Source of the DNA: an uncultured delta proteobacterium
GTDB lineage: Bacteria; Desulfobacterota; Syntrophia; Syntrophales; Smithellaceae
NCBI GenBank assembly: GCA_903907985.1
Contig: CAIVQG010000039.1
Location: forward strand, 32,895 to 96,894
Direction: 5' to 3'
Length of the DNA: 64,000 bases
Below the pieces are notes generated by a model. The model was not told the DNA's origin. It ran no database searches and saw only the letters and a program-made list of their open reading frames with translations. The stretch's first letter is position 1; every line of letters starts with the position of its first letter. The translations under genes were made by a program, and so were the position numbers. This document shows positions 43,255 through 52,012 of the stretch, piece by piece.

Positions 43255-43516
43255 GGACAAAAACAGAAAAAATATCGTAAACCGCTTGAAGCGCATTGAA
43301 GGGCAAATTCGCGGACTGCAACGTCTTGTGGAAAGCGAGGCTCCCTGTGTAGAAGTGATCACTCAAATATCCGCTGTAACATCAGCCATGAAGAAGACAG
43401 GCGCGGCCATTTTGGCCAATAACATGAAAAAATGTATCGACGAATCTAATGAAAACAGAGATACGGCGCTAATGGATTTTCAAACAGTCTTGTTCCGATA
43501 CATTGATCTCTCCTGA
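43253..43516 (+). CDS. CsoR/CstR-family repressor, persulfide-sensor type
   Basis: 87-residue all-helical repressor. RLKRIEGQIRGLQRLVE is the family N-terminus. The copper-sensing triad of CsoR is Cys-His-Cys; here C32, N57 and C61 (APCVEV, ANNMKKC), so the His is Asn, as in CstR. CstR senses persulfide/sulfane sulfur rather than copper. The ATG at 43253 overlaps the palindromic operator and leaves no normal ribosome site. The next genes on the strand encode a multiheme cytochrome and rhodaneses, consistent with a sulfur signal. Confidence 0.85.
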   Translation: MDKNRKNIVNRLKRIEGQIRGLQRLVESEAPCVEVITQISAVTSAMKKTGAAILANNMKKCIDESNENRDTALMDFQTVLFRYIDLS

Positions 43517-43626
43517 TTATTGTGGTTGGCGGAATTAATAGGTACATCTGCTTTAACGGACTGGATCGGCCTAACACGAAATTGCCGATTTGCACATTAA
43601 CCATCTATTCAACTTCTGGAGATTTT

Positions 43627-44880
43627 GTGAGAAACCAACGAAAGTTTTTCTTTCTTGTCCTTCTGACTCTTTTCCTCCTGCTTTACAACGCTGTATGCTT
43701 TGCTGCACCCGTTAATAGCTGTGTAACCTGTCACACGAATGACTCGCTGATGAAATCGCTTTATAAACCACCACCTGTGTCTGCGGGGGAGGGTGAGGGG
43801 TGAGCAGGCGCACCTCCGCCGGTCCGGGCGGAAGAAATGTATAAGGGGTATGTTGTCGATCATGACCTTCTAAAAAAAGACCAACACTTTATCCTCGCAT
43901 GTACCCAGTGCCATCAAGGAAACGATAAGGTCTTAAAAAAGGAAGAGGCTCATAAAGATCTGATCAAAAGACCTTCGGACAATATGGCCAATTGCGTTAT
44001 GTGCCATAAGACGGTTACCGAGAAATATACGAAGTCTCTGCATTACACAAGTGCTGGCCAGAGAAACGGTGTGATGCCGCGTTTTTCCAAAGAAGACTTG
44101 AAAAAATTTGACGAAAAAGTCTTTGAAAAGTCGTGCCGCAGTTGCCATGCCTCCTGCGGCGATTGCCATGTTAAATCCCCAGCCGTTTCCGGAATTTCCA
44201 CCGGCCTGATTTCAGGCCATAAGTTTGTCAAGAAAAACGAAGGCAAGACCTGTTCGTCCTGCCACGGCGGCAGGGTCTATCCGGAATATACGGGAGAATA
44301 CGGCGGCGAACCGGATGTCCACTATCAGAAAGGCATGCTGTGCGTGGACTGTCATAAAAAGATGGAGTTTCACGGCGACGGCAAGGCGTACTCATCCAAA
44401 AACATGGTTAAAGACCGTCCGTCCTGCAACAACTGCCACAAGCCGGGCAGCGAGAAGAATCCAGCGGCTAAAACATCCCATCAGACGCATACCGGCAAGG
44501 TGACCTGTTATGGCTGCCATTCTTCCGGTGAATATCGCCAATGTTACAGCTGTCACAGCGCTACAGGATCGAAAGCAAAGCCGGGTTTTATTTTAGGTCT
44601 GAATCCGCGGGATAAAAAGACTTTGACAACGCTGCGGCTTATTCCCACTAAAAAGAGCACCTTTTATAAAGCCGGAATAAAAATGGAGAACTTTGACGCA
44701 CTGCCCAATTATTGGGATTCGGCAGTACACAATATCAAAAAACGGACTGACAGAACAAGATCCTGTGATTCCTGTCATGTAGCAAAGGCGGGATTTCTGA
44801 ATAAAGAAATGGTTATCAAAGAAGGAGGCTCTACAGCTAATGAAGGCTTGATTTATAACATTAAACCAATCAAAAAGTAA
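43627..44880 (+). CDS. 11-heme cytochrome c, UGA-containing (ExtK/ExtL-like) selenoprotein candidate
   Basis: Exported multiheme cytochrome read through a UGA. GTG start 43627 with GGAG upstream, signal peptide residues 3-25 (FFFLVLLTLFLLLYNAVCFA), one CxxCH (CVTCH) then GEGEG-U-AGAPPPV with TGA at 43801-43803 (residue 59), then ten more CxxCH (CTQCH, CVMCH, CRSCH, CGDCH, CSSCH, CVDCH, CNNCH, CYGCH, CYSCH, CDSCH). The two parts are in the same frame and both make sense as one protein of 417 residues. A SECIS-like hairpin follows. The Sec may coordinate or shuttle electrons near heme 1. Similar to the ExtK/ExtL cytochromes of Geobacter, as I recall. Confidence 0.75.
43801..43832 (+). promoter_or_regulatory. 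SECIS-like element in 11-heme cytochrome gene
   Basis: UGA at 43801-43803; stem TCCGCC (43815-43820) with GGCGGA (43827-43832), six-base loop GGTCCG. GGTC begins 20 bases after the U of UGA, identical to prxU and the small selenoprotein. Confidence 0.75.
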
Positions 44881-44894
44881 CTTAGGAGGATTTT

Positions 44895-45788
44895 ATGAGA
44901 AATGTAAAATGGTTAAAATCAGTAATAGTTGCGATCATATTACTTCTGCCGCTGACGGCGCTGGCCCGAGGCATTGATCCCCTTGTCTCCACAGACTGGC
45001 TCCAGAAAAATCTGGGAAATGCAAAAGTAGTCATCGTAGATGTGCGTAAGGTGGAAGACTACAAGGCCGGCCATATTCCGGGCGCAGTGAATGTATTTTA
45101 TGGGTCATGGGCAATTAAAAAAGGTGACCTGCTGAACGAACTGCCGCCGATTGATGACCTGGCCGATGTTATCGGCAGTGCCGGTATCGGCAAAGATTCA
45201 CTGGTTGTAATTGTCGGAAAAACAGATAAAGTTCCTGACCAGTTCGATATGACCCGCGTTGCCTGGACATTGAAGTATCTTGGTGTACCCAATGTGGCTA
45301 TTCTCAATGGCGGACAAAATCAGTGGGTAAAAGAAAACAAACCATTATCACAGGACATGGTGAAAGCGAAGGCAAAGTCATTTAAAGCTTCAATAACCGA
45401 TAAGCTGTATGTGGACAAGGCTTATGTTCTGGACAAGCTAGGCAAGGCCACCATTATAGATACCCGTGCTCCGGCTTTCTATGAAGGAAAGGAAAAGCTC
45501 GCCTTTGTACCTAAGTTAGGACGAATCAAAGGAGCCGTTAATCTTCCCGTAGGACAATTATACACTCCGGAAGGTTTATACAAAGATAAGGCCGCACTTG
45601 CCGCACTTGCTGGAAAAGCGGCAGGTAATGATCTGAATAAGGAGCTCCTTCTTTATTGCGATACCGGTAAAACTTGCACATCCTGGGCATTTATCATGAC
45701 GGAAATGCTGGGATATAAAGATGTCAAAGTTTATGATGGATCATCCATGGAGTGGTTGGCAGACCCCAGTGCGCCTGCGGAACCATAA
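44895..45788 (+). CDS. Exported two-domain rhodanese-like protein
   Basis: 297-residue periplasmic protein, paralogue of 31518-32426. Signal peptide ends near ALA-RG at residue 24. Domain 1: VSTDWLQKNLG, VIVDVRKVEDYKAGHIPGA, with no Cys in VGKTD; domain 2 has loop YCDTGKTCTSWAF with two Cys. It lies 14 bp after the 11-heme cytochrome, so the pair is one operon. It resembles the rhodanese ExtH of Geobacter extHIJKL in position beside an ExtK/ExtL-like cytochrome. Confidence 0.85.
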   Translation: MRNVKWLKSVIVAIILLLPLTALARGIDPLVSTDWLQKNLGNAKVVIVDVRKVEDYKAGHIPGAVNVFYGSWAIKKGDLLNELPPIDDLADVIGSAGIGKDSLVVIVGKTDKVPDQFDMTRVAWTLKYLGVPNVAILNGGQNQWVKENKPLSQDMVKAKAKSFKASITDKLYVDKAYVLDKLGKATIIDTRAPAFYEGKEKLAFVPKLGRIKGAVNLPVGQLYTPEGLYKDKAALAALAGKAAGNDLNKELLLYCDTGKTCTSWAFIMTEMLGYKDVKVYDGSSMEWLADPSAPAEP

Positions 45789-45807
45789 AAATATTTATTA
45801 CAATATA

Positions 45808-45838
45808 AAAACCCGGTGGTGTAAATCCGCCGGGTTTT
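45808..45838 (+). terminator. Rho-independent terminator after rhodanese
   Basis: Extended stem of about 12 pairs, AAAACCCGGTGG with its complement, a 7-base loop and T-run. It ends the cstR-cytochrome-rhodanese operon. Confidence 0.85.
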
Positions 45839-45935
45839 TATATTGCCGTGTCGACAAACTAAATCAAATGACCGTCCCACAGAAATTACAGACAAAGTTC
45901 ATTAAAAGCAACGCCCCAACAAAGAAGGAGGCAGT

Positions 45936-46637
45936 ATGAAAAAATTTTTATTCTTAATTTTAGCTCTATCGCTTTTGTCAATAACGAGTATCTGCAGTGC
46001 CCAAGTCGTCAGCGGTCCATCTATCGCCCTCCCCCCTGCAGAGGTAATTTTAAATGCCTGTAAAGAAATGGGTGTTGAAGCCGTCGGTGGAGAATATGTC
46101 ATCTCCCGAATGGATGACCTGATTAACAAATCGGGCAAAGTATTTATTATTGATGCAAGACCCGCCAGGACATACAATGACGGTTTCATTCCCACTGCAT
46201 TCAATATGTATGATGCAAAATTTAATCTTATCTACCCCGAACTGGAAAAACTGAATCTCCCTAAAGATACGGAGATACTCATTGGCATAGGCAGACCCTG
46301 CCCCATGAGCCTCGGCGATATCAAGCGGCTCAAAGCAAAAGGGTTTACCAATCTGAAGGCATTTGTCAAGGCACCGGTATTCTTCGAAAAATATTTTTCT
46401 GAAGTCACGGCTAAAGGAGCGAAAAAGCATATTTCCAATGGTGCGGTTGTCGTTAATCTGACTGATGACGCCGACCTATCCAAATTTTTTGCCACAAATA
46501 CCGAAAAGGATAAAATTGTCGTCCTTATTGGCTCTGCCGACAATGCAAAAACCAATTATCGTCTGGCTGACAAAGTGTATAAGGCGGGGTACAAAAATAC
46601 GGCTGTATTTAACGGCAACATTAAAGACATTAAGTAA
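45936..46637 (+). CDS. Exported rhodanese-like protein
   Basis: 233-residue protein with a signal peptide (FLFLILALSLLSITSICSA, residues 4-22). One clear rhodanese domain, FIIDARPARTYNDGFIPTA, and a Cys loop IGRPCPMSL near residue 122; the second half (VVVNLTDDADL, VVLIGSADNAKTNYRLADKVY) is a degenerate rhodanese domain without Cys. AAGGAGG precedes the ATG. It begins about 100 bp after the terminator and is 11 bp before another rhodanese, so it starts a separate operon. Confidence 0.82.
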   Translation: MKKFLFLILALSLLSITSICSAQVVSGPSIALPPAEVILNACKEMGVEAVGGEYVISRMDDLINKSGKVFIIDARPARTYNDGFIPTAFNMYDAKFNLIYPELEKLNLPKDTEILIGIGRPCPMSLGDIKRLKAKGFTNLKAFVKAPVFFEKYFSEVTAKGAKKHISNGAVVVNLTDDADLSKFFATNTEKDKIVVLIGSADNAKTNYRLADKVYKAGYKNTAVFNGNIKDIK

Positions 46638-46648
46638 AGGATGATGCA

Positions 46649-47107
46649 ATGAAAAAACTATCTGTTTTATTACTGACGATATCGCTATTATTTACATTTG
46701 GATATGTTCATGCTGAAGATGTTTCCATAAAAGCAGGAAACAAAGTTGAATCTATCACGGCAGGCAAAGAAGAAGGGTCCATCGATAAAGAATTTTTTAA
46801 AAAAATGGTGGCTGAAAAGCCTGCCAATGTTGCCCTTGTGGATGTCAGAACTCCCTTTGAGTATAAAGCCGGTCACTTTGATGGTGCCAAGCATGTATTC
46901 ATCAACGATCTCTATGATAAAGGTTGTGATGCTACCCTTGCTCAGCTGCCCAAAGAAGAGTATGTGGTGTTTGTATGCGCCACCGGTGCAAGGGCTGCTG
47001 AAATGTATTTCGGGATCAAAGATGATTGTAAAAAAGCTGATATCAAGAGACTTTTCTTTCTGGATGCCGAAGTTTTTTACACACCTAAAGGTCCGGTAGT
47101 CAAATAA
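46649..47107 (+). CDS. Exported single-domain rhodanese
   Basis: 152-residue protein with a signal peptide (LSVLLLTISLLFTFGYVHA, residues 4-22) and one rhodanese domain: VALVDVRTPFEYKAGHFDGA and active-site loop VCATGARAAEM (Cys near residue 110). It ends with DCKKADIKRLFFLDAEVF. 11 bp after the previous rhodanese gene. It may take up or transfer sulfane sulfur to the downstream redox module. Confidence 0.85.
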   Translation: MKKLSVLLLTISLLFTFGYVHAEDVSIKAGNKVESITAGKEEGSIDKEFFKKMVAEKPANVALVDVRTPFEYKAGHFDGAKHVFINDLYDKGCDATLAQLPKEEYVVFVCATGARAAEMYFGIKDDCKKADIKRLFFLDAEVFYTPKGPVVK

Positions 47108-47116
47108 ATTTATCAC

Positions 47117-47154
47117 TTCCCAAAGGGAGGCAAGCGGCTGTCTTCCTTTGGGAA
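47117..47154. terminator. Long stem-loop after rhodanese
   Basis: A 14-pair stem, TTCCCAAAGGGAGG (47117-47130) against 47141-47154 with two G-U pairs and a 10-base loop. It lacks a clear downstream T-run on the plus strand. Confidence 0.6.
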
Positions 47155-47304
47155 AATCAATTGTAGCTTGAATATTGCCTTGTTTTAAACTATATAAAAA
47201 GCGTGCGGTCCGACAAAGTCGGAAGACTTCCGCGTCCACTGCCACAAATTTAATTTTGTTGTACTTCGATAGAAACGGCTATAGTCAGCAAAGGTAAAAG
47301 CACA

Positions 47305-48549
47305 ATGGAAGACAGAAAACGTTCAGTATTTATCAGCGTTCTTAAAGATGCGTTAAACCGCGTATTTTCCGGCGGGCCGTTTTATCTGTCCTTCTTGTCT
47401 TTATTTGGTATCCTATTTATTGCGGGTGTGACATCCGGAATATACTCGATCTTTATCGCGGGAAGCCGCCATGCCTATGGCACCTACCGGGAAATCCCGC
47501 TGGCACTGCTTATTGCCACTTATATATTCTTTGTTGTGACCTCCACGGGGCTTTGCCTGGTTTCGTCCATAGGGCATATCTTCGGGGTGCAAGACTTCAT
47601 GCCGATCGCCAAGCGGGCAATTCTACTGTCCGTTATCACCATCATGTCAGGCTTCCTCGTCATCGGTCTGGAATTAGAGAATCCCTTCCGGATGGCGATT
47701 TACCTGTTTGCCTCGCCTAATTTTTCCTCCAATATCTGGTGGATGGGCGTCCTCTATTCCTTCGAGGTTGTCTTCCTGATTGTCGAATTCATTTTCATTA
47801 TGCGCAACAACCATAAGGTTTCTGAAGCAGCAGGTCTTTTGGGGATTTTCTTCGGCGTGGCCGCCATCAGCAATTTGGGCGGAGTATTTGCCATGTTGCA
47901 AGGCCGGGAATATTGGTACGGGCCCTATCTGCCCATCTTCTTCATCGCCTCTGCCTTGATGATGGGCTGCGCTGTTATCATCTTCTTCACCGTCATCGCA
48001 TACTGGATCAAGGGGGATACCATTGATGGCCCCATGACCTCCTCCCTAAAGATAGTGGGAAAGCTTACAATCCTCATGTTGGCGGTGATCATGTTTTTCA
48101 CAATCTGGAGGATGGTCGCCATGACGGTGGGAGGGACGGAAAAGCTATTGGTGCTAGATGCCCTCGTTAAGGGTCCTTATGCTTTCAACTTCTGGGTTCT
48201 GGAAGTTACTCTGGGAATGATCGTCCCCTTTGTGCTCCTTCTTTGGTCTAAGGGAAGGCGGATTGGGATCATGTTCATTGCCGTGGCCCTCATGATCTTC
48301 AGCACCTTCTTCGTGCGCCTGGATATGGTGGTTGCGGGAGAAATTGTTCCTCAGTATTGGGAGATGGGGGTTAAGGAATTTTCCCAATTGCACACTTATG
48401 CTCCTACCTGGAAAGAGATTCTGGTTGCTCTGGGTGGCGTAGGATTTTGCGGTGCGGCGTTTATGCTCGGTGAGAAGTTATTCAACGGTTTTCGCGAAGC
48501 GCCTGGCGTCGAAGAAGCGAAAATCGGAAAGGCTGATAGTGAATTATGA
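47305..48549 (+). CDS. NrfD/PsrC-type membrane quinol oxidoreductase subunit
   Basis: 414-residue integral membrane protein with about ten helices; GVTSGIYSIFIAGSRHAYGTYREIPLALL is the N-terminal signature of NrfD-family proteins. It would exchange electrons between the quinone pool and the 4Fe-4S protein encoded next (4-base overlap). It is the membrane part of a module with the four-cluster Fe-S protein and the 12-heme cytochrome. Functional homology to polysulfide reductase PsrC is a reasonable family-level statement only. Confidence 0.85.
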   Translation: MEDRKRSVFISVLKDALNRVFSGGPFYLSFLSLFGILFIAGVTSGIYSIFIAGSRHAYGTYREIPLALLIATYIFFVVTSTGLCLVSSIGHIFGVQDFMPIAKRAILLSVITIMSGFLVIGLELENPFRMAIYLFASPNFSSNIWWMGVLYSFEVVFLIVEFIFIMRNNHKVSEAAGLLGIFFGVAAISNLGGVFAMLQGREYWYGPYLPIFFIASALMMGCAVIIFFTVIAYWIKGDTIDGPMTSSLKIVGKLTILMLAVIMFFTIWRMVAMTVGGTEKLLVLDALVKGPYAFNFWVLEVTLGMIVPFVLLLWSKGRRIGIMFIAVALMIFSTFFVRLDMVVAGEIVPQYWEMGVKEFSQLHTYAPTWKEILVALGGVGFCGAAFMLGEKLFNGFREAPGVEEAKIGKADSEL

Positions 48550-49295
48550 TATTTAAGCCTTTGGACAAAGATAAAATATTTGAAAAATCCGGAAATATTT
48601 CCGAACTGGATCGCCGTGAATTCCTGAAAATAGGCCTGGCTGTCACCGGTATTTTTGCCGGCGGTTCCATCGTGTCCGCCGTGTCGGCAGCCGAAAAGTT
48701 ATTCCCACGCGGCACCTATGCGGAAAAATATCCTTATAAGCCGCATTACAGCATGGTGATCCGCGTGGATCAGTGCATCGGCTGCCGCCGTTGCGAAAAA
48801 GGCTGTGTTGCCACCAACGCCGTGCCGGACTACGGCTGGCGCACAAAGGTTTTGGAGCGAGAAGTACCGCAGGCAATAGGACAAAAAAGAGAATTCATTC
48901 CGGTACAATGCAACCAGTGCAACAATCCTCCGTGCGTCCGCGCCTGTCCCGTCAAAGCGACATACAAGGACAAAGCAAACGGCATTGTGATGATGGACAA
49001 CAAAAAATGCATCGGCTGCAAAATTTGTATGGCGGCCTGTCCGTATAACGCCAGATATTTCAATGAAGAAAAAAGCGCCATTGACAAGTGCGATTTTTGT
49101 TTTGAATCGCGACTTTCGCGCGGCGAGAAAAACACGGCATGTTCGGTGACTTGTCCGGCGGACGTCCGGGTATTTGGCGATCTGTCCAACCCGAAAGACA
49201 GAGTATACCAGTTGATTCATCAATTACAGAAACCGGTCTGGGTTCTCAAACAAGAGACCTTTGCAAAACCCAATATCTTTTATATGAAAGGGTAG
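48546..49295 (+). CDS. Tat-type 4Fe-4S ferredoxin (PsrB-like)
   Basis: 249-residue subunit with a Tat-like DRREFLKIGLAVTGIFAGG region (residues 22-40), then clusters CIGCRRCEKGC, CNQCNNPPCVRAC, CIGCKICMAAC, and CDFCFESRLSRGEKNTACSVTC: four 4Fe-4S sets, the count usual for PsrB/NrfC-type subunits. It overlaps nrfD-like by 4 bases and precedes the 12-heme cytochrome by 13 bp. It would connect the NrfD-type membrane subunit with the cytochrome. Confidence 0.88.
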   Translation: MIFKPLDKDKIFEKSGNISELDRREFLKIGLAVTGIFAGGSIVSAVSAAEKLFPRGTYAEKYPYKPHYSMVIRVDQCIGCRRCEKGCVATNAVPDYGWRTKVLEREVPQAIGQKREFIPVQCNQCNNPPCVRACPVKATYKDKANGIVMMDNKKCIGCKICMAACPYNARYFNEEKSAIDKCDFCFESRLSRGEKNTACSVTCPADVRVFGDLSNPKDRVYQLIHQLQKPVWVLKQETFAKPNIFYMKG

Positions 49296-49308
49296 CAGGG
49301 AAAGCGCC

Positions 49309-50400
49309 ATGCGGAAAAGACTTATCCTCCTGTTAATTTTTATTGTAATTGGCTTTACGCCATCCTTTGGTTTGAGCACAGGAGAAGAGCCTGCGGGCGG
49401 CATCCTTTATACCAAGCCGATCGAGTCAGTAATTTTTCGCCATCAGGATCATTCTCAAAAGGGTACATCCTGCAATACGTGTCACAGCGGTCTGTTTGCA
49501 ATGGAAGCCCTAAACGCACAGAAAAACAAAGATTTCACCATGGACTCCCTTTACAAAGGGAAATATTGCGGGGCCTGTCATAATGGCAAGATAGCTTTTG
49601 CTTCCGATACGCAGTGTGCGCGCTGCCATCTAGGCACCAATGCTCCTAAGCCCCAAAAAGATAGCCCCGCCTACAAAAAGGCTGTTGTTTTGGGTAAGGG
49701 CGATAAAGGTGTGGCCTTTAACCACGATTCACACATCAAGAAGGCAAGCTGCCAAAGCTGTCATTCCTCTGTGTTTAAACCCAAAGAAGGGGTAGCAAGC
49801 ATCAAAATGGCAGATCACAGCCAGAAGAAGTACTGTTTTACCTGCCACGACGGGAAGGGCAAAGATACGTTTGCCTGGACAGATTGCAGCCGGTGTCATA
49901 AGAAGTCCCCTGCGGCCCCGACGGAAACGATAAAGTATGGGAAAGGCGCCAAAGCGGTTTCTTTTAAACATGAAAAACATCAGCTTAAATCCAGCTGCCT
50001 TGCCTGCCATCCGCAAACATTTGCTTATCGGAGAAGCGATGCCCGGATTGATTTCAATGATCATGTCAACGGGAAATCGTGCTTTGTATGTCATGCCCCC
50101 GAAGGTGGATCCGCATTTTACAGCTGCAACCGTTGCCACAAGGATAAGCCTGCTGCCAAGACTCCGGTTTATTACCCGGATATGCTGAAATATAAAACAC
50201 CAATGCAAAATGTTTATTTCCATCATGCCAGTCACGCGATATTTCTATGTAGTCAATGTCATCCTGATCCTTTTGCCGTTAAGAAAGGCCAGACCAAAAT
50301 CAATATGAAGGAAATGTATAATGGCAAAACCTGCGGCGTATGCCATAATGGAAGCAAAGCGTTTTCCGCTCGGGAATGCGCCAAGTGTCACAAGAATTAA
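49309..50400 (+). CDS. Exported 12-heme cytochrome c (four triheme c7 repeats)
   Basis: 363-residue periplasmic cytochrome with a signal peptide (LILLLIFIVIGFTPSFG). Twelve CxxCH motifs in four triads: CNTCH-CGACH-CARCH, CQSCH-CFTCH-CSRCH, CLACH-CFVCH-CNRCH, CSQCH-CGVCH-CAKCH. Each triad begins with an F-x-H-x-x-H segment (IFRHQDHS, AFNHDSHI, SFKHEKHQ, YFHHASHA), giving a tandem c7 layout. It accepts electrons from the NrfD/Fe-S pair and may pass them to an acceptor outside the inner membrane. Confidence 0.88.
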   Translation: MRKRLILLLIFIVIGFTPSFGLSTGEEPAGGILYTKPIESVIFRHQDHSQKGTSCNTCHSGLFAMEALNAQKNKDFTMDSLYKGKYCGACHNGKIAFASDTQCARCHLGTNAPKPQKDSPAYKKAVVLGKGDKGVAFNHDSHIKKASCQSCHSSVFKPKEGVASIKMADHSQKKYCFTCHDGKGKDTFAWTDCSRCHKKSPAAPTETIKYGKGAKAVSFKHEKHQLKSSCLACHPQTFAYRRSDARIDFNDHVNGKSCFVCHAPEGGSAFYSCNRCHKDKPAAKTPVYYPDMLKYKTPMQNVYFHHASHAIFLCSQCHPDPFAVKKGQTKINMKEMYNGKTCGVCHNGSKAFSARECAKCHKN

Positions 50401-50623
50401 GCAGGCCGTTTTTGTCGCTTATGATTTCCCGCTAATGTTGAAAGCAATGATAATTATCTCAATGAGATGCTGATTTGAGCAGGCAAGGACGGTTCAACGA
50501 TATTGCATAAAGACGGGGATAATGTTAAAAAGGCTTGCCAGCAAGAGCTTTCGCATTAAGACAACTCTGTATCAATGCTGATAAAAAGCTCTAACTACAT
50601 TTCCCTTCAGGAGAGGTATATTT

Positions 50624-52012
50624 TTGAGTAAAAACAAATCCGGCCTCTGGTCATTTTTTTCTTCGGTTCAACTGGCTATTGTCCTTCTTTCGCTAATCGC
50701 TTTCTTTGCCTTGATCGGCACCATTGTTCCGCAGCGGGAAGCCGCCGTAGAACTGGCAGGCCGCATATCCCCCGGTCTTTTTTCCTTTCTGCAGAAGATG
50801 CAGCTATTCGACCTTTACCACTCTATCTGGTTTTTCCTTTTGCTGGGGCTTTTGTCCGTCAATCTGCTTATTTGCTCGCTGGATCGATTTCCTCTGGCCT
50901 GGCGCCGTTTCCGTAGTCAAGCTGAGCCTCAAAAGGCAGATGCCGTCAAAGACCTGCCTGCAGAAAACACCTTTCAATCCGCTTTAAATATTCAAAAAGT
51001 GGCGGACGCAGCAGCTAATCTACTGAAAAAAAGATACCATAACGTTGCACAGGCCAATGAGGAAAACAGTGTTTTTCTTTCTGCGCAAAAGGGTCGCTTT
51101 TCTTTTTTCGGTGTCTACATCGTCCATCTGAGTATTCTGGTTTTAATTGCCGGCGCGATCATCGGCTCTGTTTTCGGCACCGAGGGGCACATAAACATTA
51201 CCGAAGGTGAGACGGCCGGCTCCTTTAACCTGCGCAGCAACAACCAGTCCCTGCCACTGCCTTTCTCCGTGCGCTGCGATAAATTCATAGTTGAACTCTA
51301 CGAAAATGGAGCGCCGAAAAATTTTCAATCTGATCTGACTTTTATCAAGGATGACAAAGTTGTCCATTCGGGAAAGCTGCGAGTTAATCATCCCATCGAG
51401 GTTGAGGGATTCCGCTTTTATCAGTCCAGCTATGGCGTCTCTCCGGAAGGAAAAGCAACGCTGACTTTATTGCGAGACGGCGGACGCCGCGATGTAATCA
51501 ATGTCGCGAAGGGGTACGCGTTCGACCTGCCGGGAAAAGAGGGAACGTTTCAAGTGCTGAGAGTGGAAGAAAATCTGATGAAAATGGGCCCCGCAATCAA
51601 AGTCTCTGTCCGGTCTAATAAAGGAGAGGTAACCTTCTGGGTTTTTCAGCAGCTTGATAAAATTAAAGAGGCTAATCCCGGCATTACGGAACAGATTCCG
51701 ATGTTCAATCCCAGTCTTTTCCGCCCTTACACCTTTACACTTTTGGGGCTGGAAGAAAAATATTATACCGGCCTGCAGGTAACACGTGATCCGGGAACGC
51801 TTGTGGTTGGCGCGGCGGCAGTACTTTTAATTCTTGGATTGCTGCTGATGCTGTTTTCCTATCCCCGACAGGTTTGGGTGAAAATCGACCGGCAGCAAGA
51901 TAAAGCGCTCATCAGCGTTGGGGGACGCAGCCATAGAAACAAGGCCGGTCTGGAACGCGAACTTCAACATCTCCTTGCGGAGATTAAAGATAGGCTGGAG
52001 AATTCCAAATGA
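50624..52012 (+). CDS. Cytochrome c biogenesis protein ResB
   Basis: 462-residue membrane protein of system II cytochrome c maturation. TTG start with GGAGAGG 8 bases upstream. N-terminal helices (SSVQLAIVLLSLIAFFALIGTIVPQ, SIWFFLLLGLLSVNLLICSLDRFP), a large periplasmic domain and a C-terminal helix (LVVGAAAVLLILGLLLMLF). It works with CcsA to attach heme to CxxCH. It overlaps ccsA by 4 bases. Its presence next to a 12-heme and an 11-heme cytochrome suggests a dedicated maturation service. Confidence 0.9.
   Translation: MSKNKSGLWSFFSSVQLAIVLLSLIAFFALIGTIVPQREAAVELAGRISPGLFSFLQKMQLFDLYHSIWFFLLLGLLSVNLLICSLDRFPLAWRRFRSQAEPQKADAVKDLPAENTFQSALNIQKVADAAANLLKKRYHNVAQANEENSVFLSAQKGRFSFFGVYIVHLSILVLIAGAIIGSVFGTEGHINITEGETAGSFNLRSNNQSLPLPFSVRCDKFIVELYENGAPKNFQSDLTFIKDDKVVHSGKLRVNHPIEVEGFRFYQSSYGVSPEGKATLTLLRDGGRRDVINVAKGYAFDLPGKEGTFQVLRVEENLMKMGPAIKVSVRSNKGEVTFWVFQQLDKIKEANPGITEQIPMFNPSLFRPYTFTLLGLEEKYYTGLQVTRDPGTLVVGAAAVLLILGLLLMLFSYPRQVWVKIDRQQDKALISVGGRSHRNKAGLERELQHLLAEIKDRLENSK

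Noticed and set aside
50401..50623. FNR-type box before resB (TTGAGCAGGCAAGG)
   Set aside because: The second half-site is absent; no FNR consensus.
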